64,000 nucleotides of DNA from Solirubrobacterales bacterium (GCA_027306855.1 DAHUYZ010000005.1:1-64000); one strand, 5' to 3'. Positions 1 to 9,596 are shown, numbered from the stretch's first letter. Notes: generated by a model from the sequence alone, not told the origin. Program-made: numbers and translations.

Positions 1-474
1 CCGGGCCACGGTGTCCTCGGACCTGAGGACCGAGAGGAGTCGCTTGGCTACCTCCTGGAGGAGCAGGTCCCCGGGGTGGTGGCCGAGCGTGTCGTTGACC
101 TGCTTGAACTCGTCGAGATCGAGCATCAGCACGGCGCCCTCATGGCCGTAGCGCTCGCCCTGGGCGAGGTGCTCGGTGAGGCGCTGCTCGAATGCGCGCC
201 GGTTGAGCAGGCCCGTCAGATGGTCGTGGTCGGCCATGTAGCGCAGCTGCGTTTCCGCGCGCGCACGCGCCTGCTCGGCGACTTCCTTCTCGGCGAGACG
301 CCGTTCGACGAGCGCCCTCGAACGGCGCTCGCGGCGGGTCGCCCGCAGCGACAGGCCGCCGAGCACGAGCGTCAAGCTCCCGCCGACGAGCATCGTCGTG
401 TTGAGGATCCCCAATTCCGATTCGGCGAGCAGCATCGCGAGCCCGCCGGCGAGCGAGCCTACGGCCGCGACCAT
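1..474 (-). CDS. GGDEF-domain protein (putative diguanylate cyclase), C-terminus cut by window edge
   Basis: Absent from the ORF track because it runs off the window. Reverse-strand reading from ATG 474 gives about 158 residues: two hydrophobic stretches (roughly residues 2-17 and 25-43), a charged linker, then DHDHLTGLLNRRAFEQRL and LMLDLDEFKQVNDTLGH, the hallmark start of a GGDEF domain. The GG(D/E)EF signature itself lies beyond the edge, so cyclase activity cannot be judged. A TGA lies two codons upstream in frame, but a second frame just upstream reads MIRRIVGILVLG, a plausible earlier membrane segment, so a frameshift near 478-485 is possible. Likely a membrane-anchored c-di-GMP synthase. 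Confidence 0.8.
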   Translation of the reverse strand, partial: MVAAVGSLAGGLAMLLAESELGILNTTMLVGGSLTLVLGGLSLRATRRERRSRALVERRLAEKEVAEQARARAETQLRYMADHDHLTGLLNRRAFEQRLTEHLAQGERYGHEGAVLMLDLDEFKQVNDTLGHHPGDLLLQEVAKRLLSVLRSEDTVAR

Positions 475-540
475 CGCTCACCGAGCACGAGGATTCCAAC
501 GATCCGGCGAATCATGCGGTCCTATCGGCGCGATGCGCGT

Positions 541-2985
541 CTAACTGAAGGGTGGCTGCAGATTTCGCGCGCCGGACGGACGATTGTCCGATTTGCAGGG
601 ATTATTTCGCCGCGTCACTCCCGGCCACGTCCAGTCGCGCACGTCGGGATGATCCTCGCCGTGGGCGCGCGTGTAGGCGCGACAGGCGAGCCGCCGGTCC
701 TCCATGTCCTGACGCAGCTCGCCCGCGCGTGCGGCCAGCCCCGGCACGCGGTCGATCACGTCGATCACAAAATGGAAGCGGTCGAGGTCGTTGAGCATCA
801 CGATGTCGAACGGCGTCGTCGTGGTGCCCTCCTCCTTGTAGCCGCGCACGTGCAGGTTGCGATGGTTGGCGCGCCGATACGTCAGGCGGTGGATCAGCCA
901 GGGGTAGCCGTGGTGTGCGAACACGATCGGGCGGTCAGTCGTAAAGATCGCGTCGAATTCGGTGTCCGACATGCCGTGGGGATGCTCGGATGAGGGTTGC
1001 AGGCGCATCAGGTCGACGACGTTGACGAGCCTCACCTTCAGGTCGGGCAGATGCTCGCGCAGCAGCGCCGCCGCCGCAACGGTCTCCAGGGTCGGCACGT
1101 CCCCGCAGCAGGCGAGCACCACGTCGGGCTCTGAGCCCTCGTCGTTGGACGCCCACTCCCAGATCCCGACACCGCGCGTGCAATGGGCGATCGCCTCCTC
1201 CATCGTCAGATAGGTCAGCTCGGGCTGCTTGCCGGCGATGATCACATTGACGTAGTTGCGGCTGCGCAGGCAGTGGTCGGCAACCGACAGCAGGCAGTTC
1301 GCGTCGGGGGGTAGATACACGCGTACGACCGATGCCTTCTTGTTGGCGACGTGGTCGATGAAGCCGGGGTCCTGATGGGAGAAGCCGTTGTGGTCCTGGC
1401 GCCAGACATGCGAAGACAAAAGGTAGTTCAGCGAGGCGATCTTCCTCCGCCAGGGCAGGTGTGCCGTCACCTTCAGCCACTTGGCGTGCTGGTTGAACAT
1501 CGAGTCGACGATGTGGATGAACGCCTCGTAGCAGTTGAACAGGCCGTGACGCCCGGTCAGCAGGTAGCCCTCCAGCCAGCCCTGGCATAGGTGCTCTGAG
1601 AGGACTTCCATTACGCGGCCCTCGGGCGCGAGACGTTCGTCGGTGTCGAGGATGTCGGCCTCCCAGGCGCGGTCTGTCGCCTCGAACACGGCCGACAGAC
1701 GGTTGGAGGCCGTCTCATCGGGGCCGAAGAGCCTGAAGTTATCGGGGTTGCACTCGATCACGTCGCGCAAGAAGGAGCCGAGAACGGTCGTCGCCTGGGC
1801 GCTCGTCGCGGCCGGGGATGGGACCTCGACGGCGTAGTCGCGGAAGTCGGGTAGCCCCAGCTCGCGCAGGAGCAGCCCTCCGTTGGAGTGCGGGTTGGCG
1901 CTCATGCGCCGCTCGCCGCGCGGGGCTAGCTCCGACAGCTGGGCGACGGGAGCGCCATGCTCGTCGAACAGCCGATCAGGTCGGTAGGAGCGCATCCACT
2001 GCTCGAGCGCGGCCAGTTGCTCGGGCCGTTCGCGAACTTCGGTGAGCGGGACTTGGTGCGCGCGCCAGGTGCCCTCGACTGGCAGGCCGTCCACGACCTT
2101 GGGTCCCGTCCATCCCTTGGGCGTGCGCAGCACGATCATCGGCCAGCGTGGCCCCCCGCGCGCGCGTGCGCGCGCGTGCAACTGCGTGCCCTTGACCCGC
2201 TCGATCTCATCGAAGGCTTCATCCAGCGCCGCTGCGAGCCGGGGGTGGATTGCCGAAGGCGCCTCGCCGTCGAGCCCACCGCTCACGAGGATCGGGCGGT
2301 AGCCGTAGCCTTCCAGCAGCGAGACCAGCTCGGCCTCTGGGATGCGCGCCAAGATTGTCGGCCCCGAGATCTTGTAGCCGTTGAGGTGCAAGATCGGCAG
2401 AACCGCGCCGTCGCGGCTAGGGGAGAGGAGCTTGTTCGAATGCCAGCTCGCGGCGAGCGCTCCCGTCTCCGCCTCGCCGTCGCCGATCACGCAGGCGACG
2501 ATCAGCTCGGGGTTGTCGAAGGCGGCGCCGTAGGCATGCGCGAGCGAGTAGCCGAGCTCCCCACCCTCGTTGATCGACCCGGGCGTCTCGGGCGAGACGT
2601 GGCTGGGGATCCCGCCCGGGAAGGAGAACTGTCTGAACAGCTCGCGCATCCCCGCCCCGTCGCGGCTGACATGCGGATAGACCTCGGAGTACGTGCCGTC
2701 GAGGTACGCGCAGGCGACGATCCCCGGCCCGCCGTGCCCCGGCCCGGTCACGTACATCACATCCAGGTCGCGCTCGCCGATGACGCGGTTGAGGTGCGCG
2801 TAGACCAGGTTGAGCCCCGGCGTGGTCCCCCAGTGGCCGAGCAGCCGCGGCTTGACGTGCTCGGAGGAGAGCGGCTCGCGCAGCAGCGGATTGTCCAGCA
2901 GATAGATCTGCCCGACAGACAGGTAGTTCGCCGCGCGCCACCAAGCGTCGATGAGACTCGACACGACTTGCAGGATGGCAGACAC
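541..2985 (-). CDS. xfp: Xylulose-5-phosphate/fructose-6-phosphate phosphoketolase
   Basis: Thiamine-diphosphate enzyme that phosphorolytically cleaves xylulose-5-P (or fructose-6-P) to acetyl-P plus glyceraldehyde-3-P (or erythrose-4-P) in the cytoplasm. Family hallmarks are clear: [15 protein letters not shown] near the start, [10 protein letters not shown], the ThDP-binding [14 protein letters not shown] in the central domain, and a C-terminal DVRDWTWP. The track ORF begins at 3195 inside the MFS gene; its first 70 residues are Arg/Ser-rich and unlike the family. GTG 2985 gives about 814 aa, the normal family length, and leaves a 43-bp gap to the MFS stop; GTG 2964 is an alternative. It is read in the same direction as the MFS gene. 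Confidence 0.93.
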   Translation of the reverse strand: MSAILQVVSSLIDAWWRAANYLSVGQIYLLDNPLLREPLSSEHVKPRLLGHWGTTPGLNLVYAHLNRVIGERDLDVMYVTGPGHGGPGIVACAYLDGTYSEVYPHVSRDGAGMRELFRQFSFPGGIPSHVSPETPGSINEGGELGYSLAHAYGAAFDNPELIVACVIGDGEAETGALAASWHSNKLLSPSRDGAVLPILHLNGYKISGPTILARIPEAELVSLLEGYGYRPILVSGGLDGEAPSAIHPRLAAALDEAFDEIERVKGTQLHARARARGGPRWPMIVLRTPKGWTGPKVVDGLPVEGTWRAHQVPLTEVRERPEQLAALEQWMRSYRPDRLFDEHGAPVAQLSELAPRGERRMSANPHSNGGLLLRELGLPDFRDYAVEVPSPAATSAQATTVLGSFLRDVIECNPDNFRLFGPDETASNRLSAVFEATDRAWEADILDTDERLAPEGRVMEVLSEHLCQGWLEGYLLTGRHGLFNCYEAFIHIVDSMFNQHAKWLKVTAHLPWRRKIASLNYLLSSHVWRQDHNGFSHQDPGFIDHVANKKASVVRVYLPPDANCLLSVADHCLRSRNYVNVIIAGKQPELTYLTMEEAIAHCTRGVGIWEWASNDEGSEPDVVLACCGDVPTLETVAAAALLREHLPDLKVRLVNVVDLMRLQPSSEHPHGMSDTEFDAIFTTDRPIVFAHHGYPWLIHRLTYRRANHRNLHVRGYKEEGTTTTPFDIVMLNDLDRFHFVIDVIDRVPGLAARAGELRQDMEDRRLACRAYTRAHGEDHPDVRDWTWPGVTRRNNPCKSDNRPSGARNLQPPFS

Positions 2986-3028
2986 AATCGAAGATCGAGA
3001 TGCGCGCCGGCCGGCAGCGGCGGACGCT

Positions 3029-4681
3029 TCAGCCGGCGGGCTGAGCGAGACCCTCGTGCTCGAGCCCCGTGGCCGGCTCGCGCGGCGAGTCTCGCGCAAG
3101 CGGCGTGTCCGGGAGGCTGCGAGCGAACCAGAGGCCGACGAGCACGAACGAGCACGCCCACAGCAGCGCGCGCTTGAGCGCTTCGATCTGGGCATCTTCG
3201 TAGTCGGTGACGACCGCGTTGACCTGGTCGGGGGGAAGGCCCGCCGACTGCGCCGTTTTGCGGGCGCTCGAGCGGGACACCATCTGAAGGCCGCCCTCGG
3301 TGCCCGTCTTCAATTCCTGCTTCGCTTGTGCCGGCAGCGCCGGATTGGCCTCCACCCGCTGCTGGAAGCCGGTCGTCAGACCGAGCAGCAGGACCGCGCC
3401 GATCAGCGCCGTGCCGAGCGACTGGCCGAGGTTCTGGGCGGTGCCCTGCGCACCGCCCGCCTCGCTGGAGCGCGACTCGGGAACGGAGGACATCACTACG
3501 TTGCCGAGCTGAGAGATCACAAGGCCGATCCCCAGGCCGAAGCCGGCGAGCGACAACGCGAACGCAAGCGAATCCAGCGTCAGCGAGATCGTGCTCATCA
3601 CGCCGAAGATCGAAACCAGCAGGAACGCCAGCCCGATGCGCACCACCGCGCGCGGAGATATCCGCTGGGCCAGGCGAGGGCCTCCGAGAGCCGCGAGCAC
3701 CATAGTCACCGATATCGGAAGCAGCTTCAGGCCCGTGTGAAGCGCGTTCTCTTCCAGCACGAGCTGCAAGAACAGCGGCAGCACGAAGAACGTGCCCGCC
3801 AGGATCAGGTACTGGGAGACGACGCTCGACAGGCCCGCCCTCAGTTGCGCCACGTGCAGCAGGTCCGGCGCGAGCAGTGGAGTGCCGCCGAGGCGCGCGA
3901 CGCGCTGCTCCCAGCGCGCGAAAGCGCCGAGCACGATCACCCCGGCGGCGATCAGGAACGGAACGAGCGACACGCCGAACGGCGTGATCTCCTTACCGGC
4001 GACGGTGGGGGCGCCGATCGGCTTGAAGAAGCCCCACTGGCTGATCTTCAGGATGCCGAACACGACGAGCCCGAGCCCGAGCGCGGACAGGCAGGTGCCG
4101 ATCAAGTCCAGTTTCGCGCTCGCGGTCCGAGCGGGCTGGGCGATGCGATGGACGAACAGCAGGATCGCCACGACGATGACGTCCTCGCCGGCGAACACGA
4201 CCCGCCAGCTGAGCGCGGTTGTGATCGCACCGCCGATCAGCGGGCCGGCGGCCGCGGCGGCGCCCGCAATCCCGCCCAGCAGCCCGAAGGCGAGCGCCCG
4301 TTCGGTGCCCGAATAAGAGGCCGCTGTCAGCGCGGCGATCGCGGGAACGACCAGCACCGCGCCAAGCCCCTCGATGCCCGACCAGCCGATCAAGAGCACC
4401 GTGATGTTCGGGCTGAGCGCGGTGGTCAGCGAGCCGAGCCCGTACACGCACAGGCCGATCGCGAACGTGCGTCGTCTGCCCCAGACGTCGCCGAGCTTTG
4501 CGCCCGTCAGCATGAACGCGGCCATCACGAGCGTGTACGTCGTGATCGCCAGCTGCATCTTGGCGACCGTTGTGTGGAGGTCCGTGACTACCTGCGAGAT
4601 CGAAACGTTCATAACGGTCGTATCGAGCACCATCACGAACTGCGCCGCACCGAGGACGAGGACTGTCGTACGGCTTCGCAT
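3029..4681 (-). CDS. DHA2-family MFS drug/proton antiporter (EmrB/QacA type)
   Basis: 550-aa polytopic membrane protein with about 14 hydrophobic segments, the size and layout of DHA2 exporters. The start [20 protein letters not shown] followed by TTVMNVSI matches the family's first helix, and [14 protein letters not shown] is MFS motif A between helices 2 and 3. Substrate unknown; relatives export drugs, antibiotics or dyes with proton import. It diverges from the large LuxR-type ATPase across a 104-bp region holding two inverted repeats, so that regulator is a natural candidate controller (inference). The soluble tail (about residues 440-510) between late helices is Ala/Gln/Lys-rich, as in related actinobacterial proteins. 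Confidence 0.9.
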   Translation of the reverse strand: MRSRTTVLVLGAAQFVMVLDTTVMNVSISQVVTDLHTTVAKMQLAITTYTLVMAAFMLTGAKLGDVWGRRRTFAIGLCVYGLGSLTTALSPNITVLLIGWSGIEGLGAVLVVPAIAALTAASYSGTERALAFGLLGGIAGAAAAAGPLIGGAITTALSWRVVFAGEDVIVVAILLFVHRIAQPARTASAKLDLIGTCLSALGLGLVVFGILKISQWGFFKPIGAPTVAGKEITPFGVSLVPFLIAAGVIVLGAFARWEQRVARLGGTPLLAPDLLHVAQLRAGLSSVVSQYLILAGTFFVLPLFLQLVLEENALHTGLKLLPISVTMVLAALGGPRLAQRISPRAVVRIGLAFLLVSIFGVMSTISLTLDSLAFALSLAGFGLGIGLVISQLGNVVMSSVPESRSSEAGGAQGTAQNLGQSLGTALIGAVLLLGLTTGFQQRVEANPALPAQAKQELKTGTEGGLQMVSRSSARKTAQSAGLPPDQVNAVVTDYEDAQIEALKRALLWACSFVLVGLWFARSLPDTPLARDSPREPATGLEHEGLAQPAG

Positions 4682-4722
4682 CGAAGGTCAAGCGCAAGAT
4701 AGGCGCAGTTCCCGAGCCGGTC

Positions 4723-4761
4723 CTCATCCATTCCGGATGAGAACAGTGGTGCGCACACCAC
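4723..4761. promoter_or_regulatory. Two inverted repeats in the divergent MFS/LuxR promoter region
   Basis: The 104-bp spacer between two divergent genes holds CTCATCC-ATTCC-GGATGAG (4723-4741) and GTGGTG-CGCA-CACCAC (4746-4761), both with perfect arms. Candidate operators or overlapping promoter elements; binding is not shown. Confidence 0.45.
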
Positions 4762-4785
4762 GTCGACACGCAAGCGCGCACCCCT

Positions 4786-6942
4786 ATGAGCGCGCCGTCC
4801 TCTGGGCAACCTCCGAGTATGTCCGTGCTTGCACGCGCCCTGCCTTCGACGAGCGCTCAGACTCCGCCGCGAGGACTGCTCGCAAACAGCGTCCAGCGCA
4901 TCGAGCTCTTGTGGCGGATCGCGCAGGCGCCGCAGGCGCCGATCGTGGCGGCGTACGCGCCGGCCGGCTACGGCAAGTCGACGCTGCTCGCGCAATGGGC
5001 GCAGAGCCGGGGCGGCCGGTTGGCGTGGGTGGCGCTGAGCGCATCGGAGAACGACCCGAGCGTCCTTGCCGGCACGCTCGCCGGCGCGTTGGAAACGGTC
5101 AACGGCGGGAATGGCGAGGGCACGCTGGTACTCGACAACGTAGAGCGAGTCGACTCCCGGCGATCCCTGGAGCTCCTGGGCTCAATCGTCGAGGAGCCCC
5201 CTGCCGGTGTCAGGCTGGGGCTTGCCAGCCGCAACGTCCCGCCGCTGCACCTGGACCGCCTTCTCGCCGCCCGGCGCGCGCTGCACCTCGACGCATCCGA
5301 TCTCGCGATGGGCGCGAGCGAGGCCCAGGAGCTGTTGGGCGCGCTCGGGGTATCGCACGACGACGGTGCGGCGGACGAGCTGGTCGAGCGTACAGAGGGC
5401 TGGCCGGCCGCGATCTCGCTGGCCGCGGTCTCGCGGGAGGCGCTGGACCGCTATATCCGCGAGGAGGTCCTGCCTGCCGTGCAGGGCGACGCCCGGACGC
5501 TTGCGGTCCGTACGGCCGTGCTCGACGAGCTCTCGGGCGAGCTGTGCGACGCTGTGCTCGATCGACACGGAACGGGGGATCTGTTGCGCGAGCTGGAGGC
5601 TTGCGGGGCGACGCTGCGCAAGCAGGACGCCGCGGGCGTGTCGTATCGCTGGCACCCGCTCGTGCTCGGCGTGCTGAAGGCCGAGCTGCAGACCTGCGCG
5701 CCGGAGGAAGTCTGTCTCTTGCATCGGCGTGCCGGGGAGTGGTTCGTGAGCCACGGCCGTATCGAGGAGGCGATCGAGCACGTATGCGCAGCTGGCGACG
5801 AGGCTCGCGCGGGAGAGCTGTTGTGGGAGCACGCGGCTCTGTTCTTGTACGGCCGGGACGAGCTCCTCAGACGGTGGCTTGCCATGTTCTGCGAGCGGCA
5901 GATCGCGTCCGACCCCGCGCTTGCGCTGGTGGCCGCGCACAGCGCGCTCGCCCTGGAAGACATGCCGGTGGCGCGACGGTGGTCGGAGCTCGCCCAGCGG
6001 GCGCTCGCGCACGCCGATTCGGGCCCGAAGGCCCCTTCGCTCGATATGGGCTCGCAGGCGTCTTCGCTTCGTGCCGGCGCCACTCTGATCGAGGCGGCAG
6101 CCGCGGAGGGTGGCGTCGAGCAGGCGGCGAGCAGCGTTGCGCAGGCGCAGGAGGCGCTCGAGAGCACAAGCCCACTCTGGCCGCTCGCCGGTCTGCTCCG
6201 GGGCGTCGCACTGCACCTGAGCGGCGAGCGCGACAGCGCCCGCGGGCACTTGGTCGATGCCGCTCGAGACCGTGCCGGCGCGACGCCGTTGTTGGGGGCT
6301 CTCAGTCTCGCCCAGCTTGCGCTGATGGACGTCGAGGATCGGGCGTGGAGCGCGGCCGAGCAGCGGGTTGGGCAGGCACGGGCGATCGTGTGCGAGCACG
6401 GCTTGGAGGGGCGCCCGGCATGCGCGACGGTGTATGCCGTATCCGCGCTCGTCCACAGCCGCCGCGGTCTTGCCGACGAAGCCAAGCGCGAGCTGCGCCA
6501 GGCCGCTGCGCTGCTGCATTCGCTCGGCGAGTTCATACCGTGGTTTGCGGTTGAGACGCGCATCGCGATGGCGCGCACCAGCGCGCGACTCGCCGATGTG
6601 GTGGGCGCCAGGGCTCTGTTGTCGGCGGCATCGCACGGAGCGCGCGCCACGCGGCCGGTACCGCGTCTGTTGGACTGGCTGGACGAGGCGTGGGGCGAGC
6701 TCGACGAGGTGGGCGCCGAAGCGTTGAGCGGCCCCTGCGCGCTGACGATGGCCGAGCTGCGGGTGCTGCGCTTTTTGCCGACGCATCTCTCGTTTCGCGA
6801 GATCGGCGAGCGTCTGCACGTGTCGAACAACACGGTCAAGACCCAGGCGCACGCGATCTACTCCAAGCTGGACGCCGACTCGCGCACCGAAGCGGTCGCG
6901 CACGCCTATGCGCTCGGCCTGATCGACGCGCTTGTCGTGTGA
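4786..6942 (+). CDS. MalT-like LuxR-family ATPase regulator (STAND type)
   Basis: 718-aa transcription regulator. An N-terminal P-loop NTPase has the Walker A APAGYGKSTLLAQWA (about residues 58-72) and a Walker B-like TLVLDNVERV. The middle (about 280-640) is an Ala/Leu-rich helical array of the MalT/TPR-like sensor kind, and the C-terminus is a LuxR HTH: LTMAELRVLRFLPTHLSFREIGERLHVSNNTVKTQ. MalT-type proteins bind ATP and an inducer, oligomerise and activate promoters. The ligand here is unknown. It diverges from the MFS exporter, which is the likeliest target. The gene tail is duplicated directly after the stop (see repeat entry). Confidence 0.9.
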   Translation: MSAPSSGQPPSMSVLARALPSTSAQTPPRGLLANSVQRIELLWRIAQAPQAPIVAAYAPAGYGKSTLLAQWAQSRGGRLAWVALSASENDPSVLAGTLAGALETVNGGNGEGTLVLDNVERVDSRRSLELLGSIVEEPPAGVRLGLASRNVPPLHLDRLLAARRALHLDASDLAMGASEAQELLGALGVSHDDGAADELVERTEGWPAAISLAAVSREALDRYIREEVLPAVQGDARTLAVRTAVLDELSGELCDAVLDRHGTGDLLRELEACGATLRKQDAAGVSYRWHPLVLGVLKAELQTCAPEEVCLLHRRAGEWFVSHGRIEEAIEHVCAAGDEARAGELLWEHAALFLYGRDELLRRWLAMFCERQIASDPALALVAAHSALALEDMPVARRWSELAQRALAHADSGPKAPSLDMGSQASSLRAGATLIEAAAAEGGVEQAASSVAQAQEALESTSPLWPLAGLLRGVALHLSGERDSARGHLVDAARDRAGATPLLGALSLAQLALMDVEDRAWSAAEQRVGQARAIVCEHGLEGRPACATVYAVSALVHSRRGLADEAKRELRQAAALLHSLGEFIPWFAVETRIAMARTSARLADVVGARALLSAASHGARATRPVPRLLDWLDEAWGELDEVGAEALSGPCALTMAELRVLRFLPTHLSFREIGERLHVSNNTVKTQAHAIYSKLDADSRTEAVAHAYALGLIDALVV

Positions 6943-6983
6943 CGGTGCCTGGACGGCCCGGGCCTGATCGACGCGCTTGTCGT
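6916..6983 (+). repeat. Tandem copy of gene tail, 45-bp offset
   Basis: GGCCTGATCGACGCGCTTGT plus CGT occurs exactly at 6916-6938 and again at 6961-6983. The first copy encodes the last residues GLIDALVV of the LuxR ATPase up to its TGA. The second, in the same frame 45 bp on, encodes GLIDALVV again followed by TAA. Confidence 0.9.
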
Positions 6984-7052
6984 ATAAGGCGCGGCGCCTG
7001 AGACCGCGGCACGCTTCACCCGAAGCGGGTGATCCCTGTCAGGGGTCCGTAG

Positions 7053-7421
7053 ATGACCCGCTCTGACTTTCGTAACGAGTCCCGATCCGAGGCCGCCTGC
7101 CTGCAACTACGGTGCGAGGTGATGTACAGCTACTCTTGGCCGGTCGCGGACGAAGAAGAGCGCTCCGTTCTCGACGAGCTCACTCGACGAGAGCGCGAAA
7201 TCCTTGCGCAGATCGCGGAAGGCAAGAGCAACGAAGCGATCGCGCAGTCGCTCGTGCTGACGAAGAGGGCCGTCGAGAAGCACGTCAACTCGATCTTCGC
7301 CAAGCTGAGCCTGCGCGACACGCCCGCCATCAGCCGTCGCGTGACGGCGGCGCTGTTGTTCCTGGCCGACGGCGATTCGCGGCCTGCGCGCGAGGGCTCC
7401 GGCGTTATTCGTCAGCGCTGA
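7053..7421 (+). CDS. Small stand-alone LuxR/NarL-type HTH protein
   Basis: 122 aa. The C-terminal 70 residues form a NarL-type HTH: LTRREREILAQIAEGKSNEAIAQ followed by RAVEKHVNSIFAKLSL, close to the output domain of actinobacterial response regulators. No receiver domain or phospho-acceptor Asp is present; the first 45 residues are unrelated to a receiver. It may be a single-domain regulator or the remaining output half of a response regulator. ATG 7053 has AGGGG 7 nt upstream; ATG 7122 is an alternative. It ends 3 bp before the convergent membrane-protein gene. Target unknown. Confidence 0.75.
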   Translation: MTRSDFRNESRSEAACLQLRCEVMYSYSWPVADEEERSVLDELTRREREILAQIAEGKSNEAIAQSLVLTKRAVEKHVNSIFAKLSLRDTPAISRRVTAALLFLADGDSRPAREGSGVIRQR

Positions 7422-7424
7422 GGT

Positions 7425-8744
7425 CTATGAGCGCTCGACGGGGCCGCTCTCGTGTTTGCGCGAGAACGGCCAGGATCGGCGCAGCCCGGCGATCGCTTCG
7501 CCGGCTAGGGCGTCGGGGAACTCGGTGGCGGTCTGGCGGCGCAGCGTCGCTACGCCGAGCGCTCCGAGCGCTATGAAGCCGAGCACGGGCAGCAGCTGGC
7601 GCGTGGCTGGGGTGGGGGCCCAGAGGACGATCAGCATCAGTAGGAGACCCGCCGCCGCGTAGGAGCCGAGCGCGTGATCGCGCAGCCAGGGCGCGGCCGC
7701 GTGTCGCAGGAACATGGCCGGTCGCGTGGCTCCGGCGAGCCAGGCGGCGAGGAGCAGCGCAAGGCCGTAGAGGACCATCGCGATCGCGATGTCGTAGAGC
7801 AGCGAGGTGCCGATCGACCAGACCGCTTCGCCTGCCGGCTTGTTGGCCTGGTTGGCGACGAGCGCTTTGACGATCGCGTCGCCGGTTATTCGGCGCACGA
7901 GCAGCACCGCGACACCGACGCCGAAGAAGCACCAGCCGGCGGATCGCAGCGCTAGGCGCCGCCAGCCCGAGGCGAGCCATACGGCGATGACGAACAGCGC
8001 GATGCTCAGCAGCGGCAGCACGACCGCAAGACCGCGGATCGCTTTGGCTATGTCTTGGGCGGCGCGCAGCTGGTTGGAGCGCATGATCACGATCTGTCCG
8101 CTGCTCGCCGGGATGTTGACGCCGAGCTTCTGTTCGGCCTTGGTGCGCGCGGCCGCGCCTGAGCCGCCGGAAAGCTTGGAGCGCGCGCTCGCCAGTTGAC
8201 TTGAGAGCCCGAGCGCTCCCGCCAGTTCGGTGAGGAGCTGGTGGAGGTCGAGCGTGACGGCGCCTCCTTCGGTCGAGACGGCTTTGCCGCCGCCGTTCAG
8301 GATGCGCATCAGGGTTGCGTGCGCGGCGTGATTGGCGCGGCGCCACAGTTCTTGGACCTTGGGTGCGGCGAGCAGCCTTGGCACCGCCCGCTCGGCGAGC
8401 TGGCGTACGCCGGCGGTGAGCGGCGCCGAGAGCCCTTGCAGCTGTTCGGGCAGCGCCGACTGCAGCCGCGCCTGGACTTCGCCGGAGGCGAACAGTTCGT
8501 TGACGAGATAGACGCTGAGCGCCTGCTGAACATGTTCGTCTCCAAGGATCTGGCTGCTCGTGCTGGTCCAGTTGTCGGTGTTGAGGGCCTGGCGGTTGAC
8601 CCATAAGGCGAAGCACGCGAAGAAGCCGATCAGGGTCGCGACGACCAGCAGAGTCGCTACGAGCGCGCGGTGGCGGTGCAGGCTGCTCTGGATGGCCGCG
8701 CTCATGACGCCGAGCATCGACGGTGGGCGCGCTATGCGCATCAC
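7425..8744 (-). CDS. Conserved multipass membrane protein of unknown function
   Basis: 439 aa. An N-terminal hydrophobic helix (LVATLLVVATLIGFFACFAL, about residues 29-48) is followed by about 180 residues of soluble, helix-rich sequence, presumably extracytoplasmic, and then five or so hydrophobic helices (about 225-410) ending in a short basic tail. The pattern resembles a class of actinobacterial integral membrane proteins with no assigned role. The start is GTG 8744 (then ATG); both sit in the arm of a 9-bp inverted repeat whose loop carries the ribosome-binding site, so translation may be structure-controlled. Expressed convergently with the small LuxR protein. Confidence 0.75.
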   Translation of the reverse strand: MMRIARPPSMLGVMSAAIQSSLHRHRALVATLLVVATLIGFFACFALWVNRQALNTDNWTSTSSQILGDEHVQQALSVYLVNELFASGEVQARLQSALPEQLQGLSAPLTAGVRQLAERAVPRLLAAPKVQELWRRANHAAHATLMRILNGGGKAVSTEGGAVTLDLHQLLTELAGALGLSSQLASARSKLSGGSGAAARTKAEQKLGVNIPASSGQIVIMRSNQLRAAQDIAKAIRGLAVVLPLLSIALFVIAVWLASGWRRLALRSAGWCFFGVGVAVLLVRRITGDAIVKALVANQANKPAGEAVWSIGTSLLYDIAIAMVLYGLALLLAAWLAGATRPAMFLRHAAAPWLRDHALGSYAAAGLLLMLIVLWAPTPATRQLLPVLGFIALGALGVATLRRQTATEFPDALAGEAIAGLRRSWPFSRKHESGPVERS

Positions 8745-8762
8745 CCTCTTTGTGTGATGCGC
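8736..8762 (-). promoter_or_regulatory. Hairpin covering the start codon of the 7425-8744 gene
   Basis: On the minus strand, GCGCATCAC-ACAAAGAGG-GTGATGCGC has perfect 9-bp arms. The downstream arm contains the GTG and ATG start codons, and the loop holds the AAAGAGG Shine-Dalgarno. In mRNA this would form a stem that hides the start codon. Confidence 0.6.
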
Positions 8763-8834
8763 TGGGCCCGGCGAATCCTATGCTCGGCATAAAGGTTTCT
8801 CACCATGAGGGACCCCACACAGGAGGTAGTCCAC

Positions 8835-9290
8835 ATGCCTGACGGACATGCCCTCACCGGAGAGCAGACCAACGCTTCGCAGCACGCGCAATCCCGTTAT
8901 GTCGAATCCGAGGAGCCGCCGGGCTTCGGATGGATCGTATTTGCGGGCGTGCTGATCATGATCGCGGGGGTCGTGAACCTCATCTACGGGATCGCCGCGA
9001 TCGCCGAATCGAGCTTCTACGTCGCCGACACACACTTCGTCTTCAGCGCGCTGAAATTCTGGGGTTGGGTGCTGACGGTGGTCGGGATCCTCGAGATGTG
9101 CGTGGCGGCCGGCATTTGGGCGCAGGCGCAATGGGCACGCTGGACGGGAGTCTTGATCGCCTCGTTGAGCGCGGTCGCTCAGTTGCTCTACCTCCCCAGC
9201 TACCCGTGGCTTTCGCTCGCCGTGTTTACGCTGGACGTGCTCGTGATCTATGCGCTCGTCGCGTATGGGGGTAGGCTCGAAGGCGTTTAG
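8835..9290 (+). CDS. Four-helix membrane protein, DUF7144-like
   Basis: 151 aa from ATG 8835, chosen because AGGAGG lies 8 nt upstream; the track start at 8805 adds ten non-family residues and precedes that site. A short polar N-terminus is followed by GFGWIVFAGVLIMIAGVVNL and three more hydrophobic helices with acidic and aromatic turns. This pattern matches small actinobacterial membrane proteins I recognise as the DUF7144 type. Function unknown. Monocistronic by appearance, diverging from the hairpin-controlled membrane gene. Confidence 0.78.
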   Translation: MPDGHALTGEQTNASQHAQSRYVESEEPPGFGWIVFAGVLIMIAGVVNLIYGIAAIAESSFYVADTHFVFSALKFWGWVLTVVGILEMCVAAGIWAQAQWARWTGVLIASLSAVAQLLYLPSYPWLSLAVFTLDVLVIYALVAYGGRLEGV

Positions 9291-9332
9291 CTAAGACAAG
9301 GTCTTCGCTAGAGTCAAACATTTATAGTCGTC

Positions 9333-9512
9333 ATGATGGGCGAGGGGGCGGCGAGGCGGGCGCTGCTGCGTCTGGCGGGCCTGTATCTCGCGACGATTTC
9401 GCTGGGCGTTGGGCTGCTGATCATGCTCTGGGATGAGCGCCGGCGCTGTTTGCAGGATCGGCTCGCTCGGACGGTGGTCGTCTATCGCACGCAGGAAAGC
9501 GAGCCCGTATAG
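9333..9512 (+). pseudogene. C-terminal remnant of an RDD-family membrane protein (or 59-aa mini-RDD)
   Basis: Too short for the ORF track. ATG 9333 to TAG 9512 encodes 59 residues: one hydrophobic helix (LAGLYLATISLGVGLLIMLW) followed by DERRRCLQDRLARTVVV. That tail matches the end of RDD-domain proteins, where a D-x-R-R-x-L-x-D-x-L-A-x-T-x-V-V pattern follows the last helix. The earlier helices carrying the R-D-D residues are missing and nothing upstream supplies them, so a truncated gene is most likely. A genuinely small protein is not excluded. Confidence 0.5.
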
Positions 9513-9596
9513 CCCTTGCCCTCGGCCTCACCCGATTCGGAGGATGTCTGGGCGTCTGGTGCAGGCAACAATCAGTCCAGAGAAAGGAGCGCGTAC

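Noticed and set aside
1957-3177. 406-aa plus-strand ORF
   Set aside because: Antisense shadow of phosphoketolase, which has all family motifs on the other strand.
2951-4702. 583-aa plus-strand ORF
   Set aside because: Antisense shadow of the MFS gene; Arg/Gln/His-rich with no motif, while the minus strand has 14 hydrophobic segments and MFS motif A.
4374-6554. 726-aa plus-strand ORF
   Set aside because: Different frame over the LuxR ATPase gene; composition is Arg/Gly/Ala-rich noise beyond residue 130.
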